Assembly: GCA_905250115.1 (NCBI GenBank)
Contig: CAJNOI010000209.1
Location: 8,102 to 72,101 of the forward strand
Direction: 5' to 3'
From: Adineta steineri
Lineage: Eukaryota > Rotifera > Eurotatoria > Adinetida > Adinetidae
Length of the DNA stretch: 64,000 nucleotides
The translations under genes and the position numbers were made by a program. Within the stretch, counting starts at the first letter, position 1. Every line of letters begins with the position of its first letter. Shown piece by piece: positions 59,707-64,000 of the stretch. The notes below the pieces were generated by a model. The model was not told the DNA's origin, searched no databases, and saw only the letters and a program-made list of their open reading frames with translations.

Positions 59707-61336
59707 TTAAATAAATGGTACAACATTAGGTAAATTTAAATTTTGAAAAAACTCTCTTATTCGTTCACTTTTGTATTGCTGTGAAAAATGAATTAATACA
59801 AAAGTAATTTCTGGATGTTGTAGAACAATAGGATAAAGATCATCCTAAAAATTAAAAAGAATTTTCAATTTAAAATTTCTTTTATATATGAACCACGACC
59901 TAACCATCTTGAGGGCGTGAGTGTGATTGCTCTTTTCTTACGGTCACTTACACCCAACCTCCAAAATGACGTTTTTCCTCCTTAATTAGTAAAATTTAAT
60001 AAAATTATTCCTGAATATATTCTTTCATTAAATATCCAAGCTACTTTCGTCTTTAATAATATTTTACTGTCATCTAAGAATCAAAAGAAAAGATCAAATA
60101 AATATGCAACAGTAGTAAACTGAGAATATCTCATAATTGACATTGATATATAGAACTAAATAAAATAAAATCGAAAATGTAACGCAAAAACGATATATGG
60201 ACCTTATAGAGACTTTCGAAAGATGATCTCCGCTACAAGTCATAAAATCCTAAATGTTTCGAATTATGGAAGAAAAATGTTATGGTAAGCAGGTCTTATT
60301 AGGATATATATGTGAACAAAATTTCATTTCAATCTGTCTACTCGTTGCTGAACAATTATCCGATTTGGACCTCCATTCATCAGTTTTGTCATCTATAGGG
60401 CATTTCGTAAAATGTTTATAAAATAGTGAAGACTGAATGTTTTTTGAAATGACTTGTGCCAAAAAACTCAGGATTCGTCTCTCTACAACATATATTAAAA
60501 GGAATAAAATCAGATGATCTCGATTGAGTAGGTTAGATCGTGGCTTACATGGAGTGGCTCATAGTTATAATTTATCTTACCCAAATAACATGTTTGACAT
60601 CAGATGCTCGTTCTCCATGTTTTTCAGAATCAATAAATGAACATTCGATAATAATTAAACGAAATTGAAATAATTCATTAGAATATTTTTCAAATATTGT
60701 TGCGGTTGTATCACCCATAAAAGCAAATAATGGAGCTAACCTTTCGTCTGTTAATTCTAAATTTTTATTTTCTCGTCTCATATTTGCAATATCTTTACTT
60801 GTTAAATGTTCATATTTTTTTTTTAATTTTTGTCGACATTCATAAAAACCATAACCACAACAAGGAACGGAATGATCCATATCAAATATACGAATTTTCA
60901 TTGTTTTTCGAAATGATAATAATTCATCAGGTTGAACACCAATCAATTGATGATTCGTTGTCCATTGATTTGGATCAGGATCAATTGCACCAGCTGATCG
61001 AAGAATCTGACATTTTTCAATATAATCTTTCATAGATTGAACTGCTGAAATAGGAAGATAGATTTGTGGTGGTCGGCTTCGACTCACTAATCGAGTAATA
61101 TCAAGGCAATGATCAGAATGTGTATGTGTAAGAAATATACTAGAAGGATGTGCAGTTGTTACTAAACAACCACAGTCAAGTAATATATCTAATTCAGGAA
61201 TGTATAAACTAGTAGCATCAGCTGCTCTTGAACGACCAATTAATGTATAAGAACCAAGAGATGGTGGAAACTTCCATGAAAGAATACCATGTGAACATAA
61301 CCATTCACTAGTAGGAGGTGTATGTACAGGAAACAT
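59707..61336 (-). CDS. tRNase Z-like metallo-beta-lactamase-fold hydrolase
   Basis: Two exons in phase, 60581-61336 and 59707-59844; 297 residues. The zinc-binding motif is HTHSDH at 71-76, with further candidate ligands in MDHSVP (H155), FMGDTTA (D209) and the C-terminal LIHFS. The early GRSRAADATSLYIPELDILL segment is the usual first strand pair of the fold. This matches short-form tRNase Z-like proteins, which remove 3' trailers from pre-tRNAs, although several relatives have unproven substrates. The intron is 736 nt, about ten times the local norm, because it carries a transposon-like insert (59891-60545). Without it the intron would be about 81 nt. The last exon encodes DDLYPIVLQHPEITFVLIHF and the stop, so correct splicing over the insert is needed for the last His ligand. 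Confidence 0.82.
59891..60545. mobile_element. Transposon-like insert within the intron of the tRNase Z-like gene
   Basis: Ends form an inverted pair: AACCACGACCTAACC (59891-59905) and, in complement, AGCCACGATCTAACC (60531-60545), 13 of 15 identical. Just inside the left end is a GT-rich hairpin (59908-59970: GAGGGCGTGAGTGTGA and TCACTTACACCCAACCTC). The interior has no transposase frame. No clear target duplication could be identified. Length 655 bp. Confidence 0.55.
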
Positions 61337-62671
61337 CTTGAATAAGTTTTGAAATATATGTAATCATTTTGTTCTCTCTTTTGTTGATTTATATAGTACG
61401 CAAGCCAATCCTCACTGACATTCATAATGAGTCATGAAATTTCATATATGACTCATGTTATTGAGTAATTTCATGTTTGTGCAACATATGTCGTAAGTGT
61501 AATGAAATAAGGAAAAAGGAAAGAGTTCATCCTAACTATTTTGATCGCTTGAAATGTTCTTTTTCTAGATAAATTGATTGAAATTCTTAAGCTAGTAAAG
61601 TGAAAAATTATCTTGAGGGTGTGAGTGCTCTAATATTAATCAAGTATAATTCGTTATTATTTGGAGCAAATAATGATATCAACGATAATTATAGTTTCTC
61701 AATAAAAGTGGCTGAAAATTTTTCTTCCTTCTTTTAAACGAATTTAAATAATAAACATATATTTATGTTCTTCTTTTGATATAAAGAAGAAATTGTTTCA
61801 TTTGAAATATTAAAAAACTAATAAATAAATTATTTATTAAATAATAAGAGATAATTATTCTTTATCTATAACATTTTTAAATTAATTCGATCAGAAATCA
61901 AACGAAATAAAAATGTTTTTACATTATCAACAAATGATTTAACAACGCATTGATAATTTCTATCAATTATAAATCTATTGAATAAAGAATAAATATTTTT
62001 TATACCTTTTAAAAGAAAACTACAAAAATATTAACGAATACTTGTCATTTGTTAAATATAAATATATTACTTAATCTATATGATAAAACTTTATCGTAAT
62101 GATTAAAAGAAGTTCAATTAAAATATATTTAATTTATCAGTAGTGCCAAATTCGAAAGTTAAATTCAACTATTCACCCAAACTTTAGTAAGATCCACCCA
62201 CAATCCATATCCTGAATAGTTAAATGCTTGTATTCAAGTTTCAAGTATTACATATATATGTGTATTCTTAAATATTGGTGTATTATAGAAATTAGAAAAT
62301 ATCTAAAAAGATGCTGAAGATATATTGAATTAATATTTTTTTATTTGTTAGTTTTAATAGAAATTAATTTGATCAATCAACTAAATTCTTTTATAGATAA
62401 TTTTGGCTAAAAATATCAGATCGAAATAAAAAATAAACAATTCTTAAATAAAAGAATGATTGATTGCATTGAATAAATATATCAAATTTTTAAATTTTAA
62501 AAATGTTATTAATATTATCTATTTTATTTCTGATATCTCAATTTGTCTTATCGAAAAATCTATTTGCAGTTTCAAATAAATTTTTCTTTGTTTTCATATA
62601 AGTTCTTTTATTGATTTCAGCATGACTTCTATAATATCTTCTATCAGTTATAAATTCTTTTAATTATATTA
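61337..62671. other. AT-rich intergenic DNA
   Basis: A single phrase, ATCTTGAGGGTGTGAGTGCTCT near 61611, matches the left GT-rich arm of the intron insert at 59906. No gene recognised. Confidence 0.45.
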
Positions 62672-62836
62672 TTATGAAACTACTGAGAAAACAGAAGAGG
62701 TGGATGTAGCTGCCGATAAAGAAAAGATGAATATAAATTCACACCTACAAGATTCTTTAGCAGATAATGTATTGTTATTAGAATCTGAAGAAAAAAAAAG
62801 ATGTTTGTTTATCAGAAATAATCATTTATCTTAGAG
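62672..62836 (+). pseudogene. Coding-like fragment, unknown
   Basis: Open plus-strand frame ending at TAG 62836, acidic and coding-like (ETTEKTEEVDVAADKEKMNI, then LADNVLLLESEEKKRC). No start codon or splice partner was found. It could be a last exon or a relic; no family recognised. Confidence 0.3.
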
Positions 62837-63320
62837 TTGTATATGTTACACTCAAACTTTGAAAGAAGATTTCTCCTATTTTTCTTCGACAAAATATTAG
62901 AAGAAAGAAAAGACGTGTCACCAACTTAGTTTTTCTAATATAATCATGGAGATTCTGTTTTCTATTGAGAATAACTTAACTTTTTGTTGTCAAAATTGTT
63001 TTATTCATATACAATTCTCTTTTTTTGAAACAACGTAGTTTATATTATTATAATTACAATAGAGTCTACATGATTTTACAAGCTCTCTGTTTCTTGTTCT
63101 GTTTACATAAAACATCATAGCAACATACAATAAAATGAAAGAAGAATAAGGAAAACATTTACTGGAGGAATTATTTTTCATTAAGAAAAAAAGTACATTA
63201 GAATATGTTGTTATGATAAATCAATATTTAACTAACTTTGGACTCCTAAAAGTACTGTTTGTTTTAATTTATCTAATTAATAGCGTGTTAACACTATGCT
63301 ACACAAATATATATCTTGAG
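62837..63320. other. AT-rich DNA up to the gap
   Basis: No recognisable continuation of the CYB5D1-like gene is seen on the minus strand here. Nothing else to report. Confidence 0.45.
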
Positions 63321-63420
63321 NNNNNNNNNNNNNNNNNNNNNNNNNNNNNNNNNNNNNNNNNNNNNNNNNNNNNNNNNNNNNNNNNNNNNNNNNNNNNNNN
63401 NNNNNNNNNNNNNNNNNNNN
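63321..63420. other. Assembly gap of 100 N
   Basis: Exactly 100 undetermined bases, a common scaffolder default, so the real distance is unknown. The gap lies within the CYB5D1-like gene. Confidence 0.98.
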
Positions 63421-63704
63421 TGTGAAATATCCAAACCAGCTACATCAATAATTGGTTTGAGAAGAACATCACCTATAAATAAATTACCGATGAAATATCT
63501 TTATCATATAGATTAGATACCCTAGGACGAACCACTATGTTCTTCGACAAGTTTTGACAAATCATAGACATGACCAAGAAATGATACCCAAATATCCGAT
63601 GCTGTATTATGTGATTGAACTTCATTGGAAGTGAAGAAACGTGGACGTGCTACTTTCATATTCTTCATTTTTACGTAGTTACTTAACAATGTCAATAAAT
63701 TCAA
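63421..63704 (-). CDS. CYB5D1: Cytochrome b5 domain-containing protein 1-like (5' part, cut by gap)
   Basis: Exon 1 ends at 63533 and exon 2 runs from 63472 into the gap, with a 60-nt intron in phase. From the likely start M13 (ATG at 63668) the product begins MKNMKVARPRFFTSNEVQSH, continues WVSFLGHVYDLSKLVEEHSG, and exon 2 gives DVLLKPIIDVAGLDISH. This is the cytochrome b5 core as in animal CYB5D1, a ciliary protein. A further upstream ATG at 63704 is in frame. The expected heme-binding H-W-F-D segment and the rest of the protein should lie in or beyond the gap, but are not visible to its left. Confidence 0.82.
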
Positions 63705-64000
63705 TATTAACGTTTGTTTTGTATTGATACCATTTTTAATAAGTCAAGCTTTATGTTGTCTAGCAACATTTTAAAATTATCTAAAATCAATGATCGAATA
63801 GTTTTATATTCTATACATTTCTTTTGAAATGAAGATTGAAAGAAGTTTATACTTTTAAAACATTCTTTAATGTATTAGAATAGATGTCGTTAGATAATAC
63901 AAGTTCTTCAAATAACTTTTCCTTGAGTATACTAATACAATTTAAGTCATCACATGTCTTATTAAAACGATGTATTCTATTTCGACATTTATACAGAAAT
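63705..64000. other. 5' flank of the CYB5D1-like gene
   Basis: AT-rich sequence with no other feature recognised. Confidence 0.4.

Overview
The window looks like nuclear DNA from a small AT-rich invertebrate, most likely a bdelloid rotifer (a Rotaria/Adineta-type genome); a monogonont rotifer or another AT-rich animal cannot be excluded. Reasons: animal gene families, phase-consistent GT-AG introns mostly of 50-80 nt, one 10-nt microexon, A/T-ending codons, splice-acceptor-like sites just before several start codons (trans-splicing or 5' UTR introns), and scattered TGTGGG-like tracts resembling the telomere repeat I recall for bdelloids. All exon structures are my own reading of ORFs, splice sites and family conservation; no search was run.

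Layout. 0.4-1.5 kb: cytosolic inorganic pyrophosphatase. 4.3-22.3 kb: four single-exon minus-strand paralogues of a Fos/ATF-like bZIP factor, separated by gene-poor DNA with dispersed repeats, two non-autonomous hAT-like elements, a tandem repeat and a decayed TauD-type dioxygenase. 23-24.8 kb: ribose-phosphate pyrophosphokinase (10 exons). 25.6-30.9 kb: an unknown protein, a small type I membrane protein and a type II membrane protein with three G8-like repeats. 33.0-33.7 kb: a CCDC81-like protein with two HU-like domains. 34-37 kb: decayed gene fragments. 37.1-45.5 kb: a rhodopsin-type GPCR, a secreted unknown protein and an F-box protein. 46-49 kb: a foldback repeat and a piggyBac-like MITE with nested inverted repeats. 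49.8-56 kb: two tandem ankyrin-repeat paralogues, with two small candidate genes between them. 56.5-61.3 kb: an SR splicing factor, methylthioribulose-1-phosphate dehydratase (APIP) and a tRNase Z-like metallo-hydrolase with a transposon-like insert in its intron. 63.3 kb: a 100-N gap cutting a CYB5D1-like gene.

The genes are not an operon. Three are housekeeping metabolic enzymes (pyrophosphatase, PRPP synthetase, methionine salvage). The most unusual feature is the bZIP array: all four copies have a full five-leucine zipper but carry Lys instead of the nearly invariant DNA-contacting Arg, and only the first keeps a perfect CRE palindrome in its promoter.
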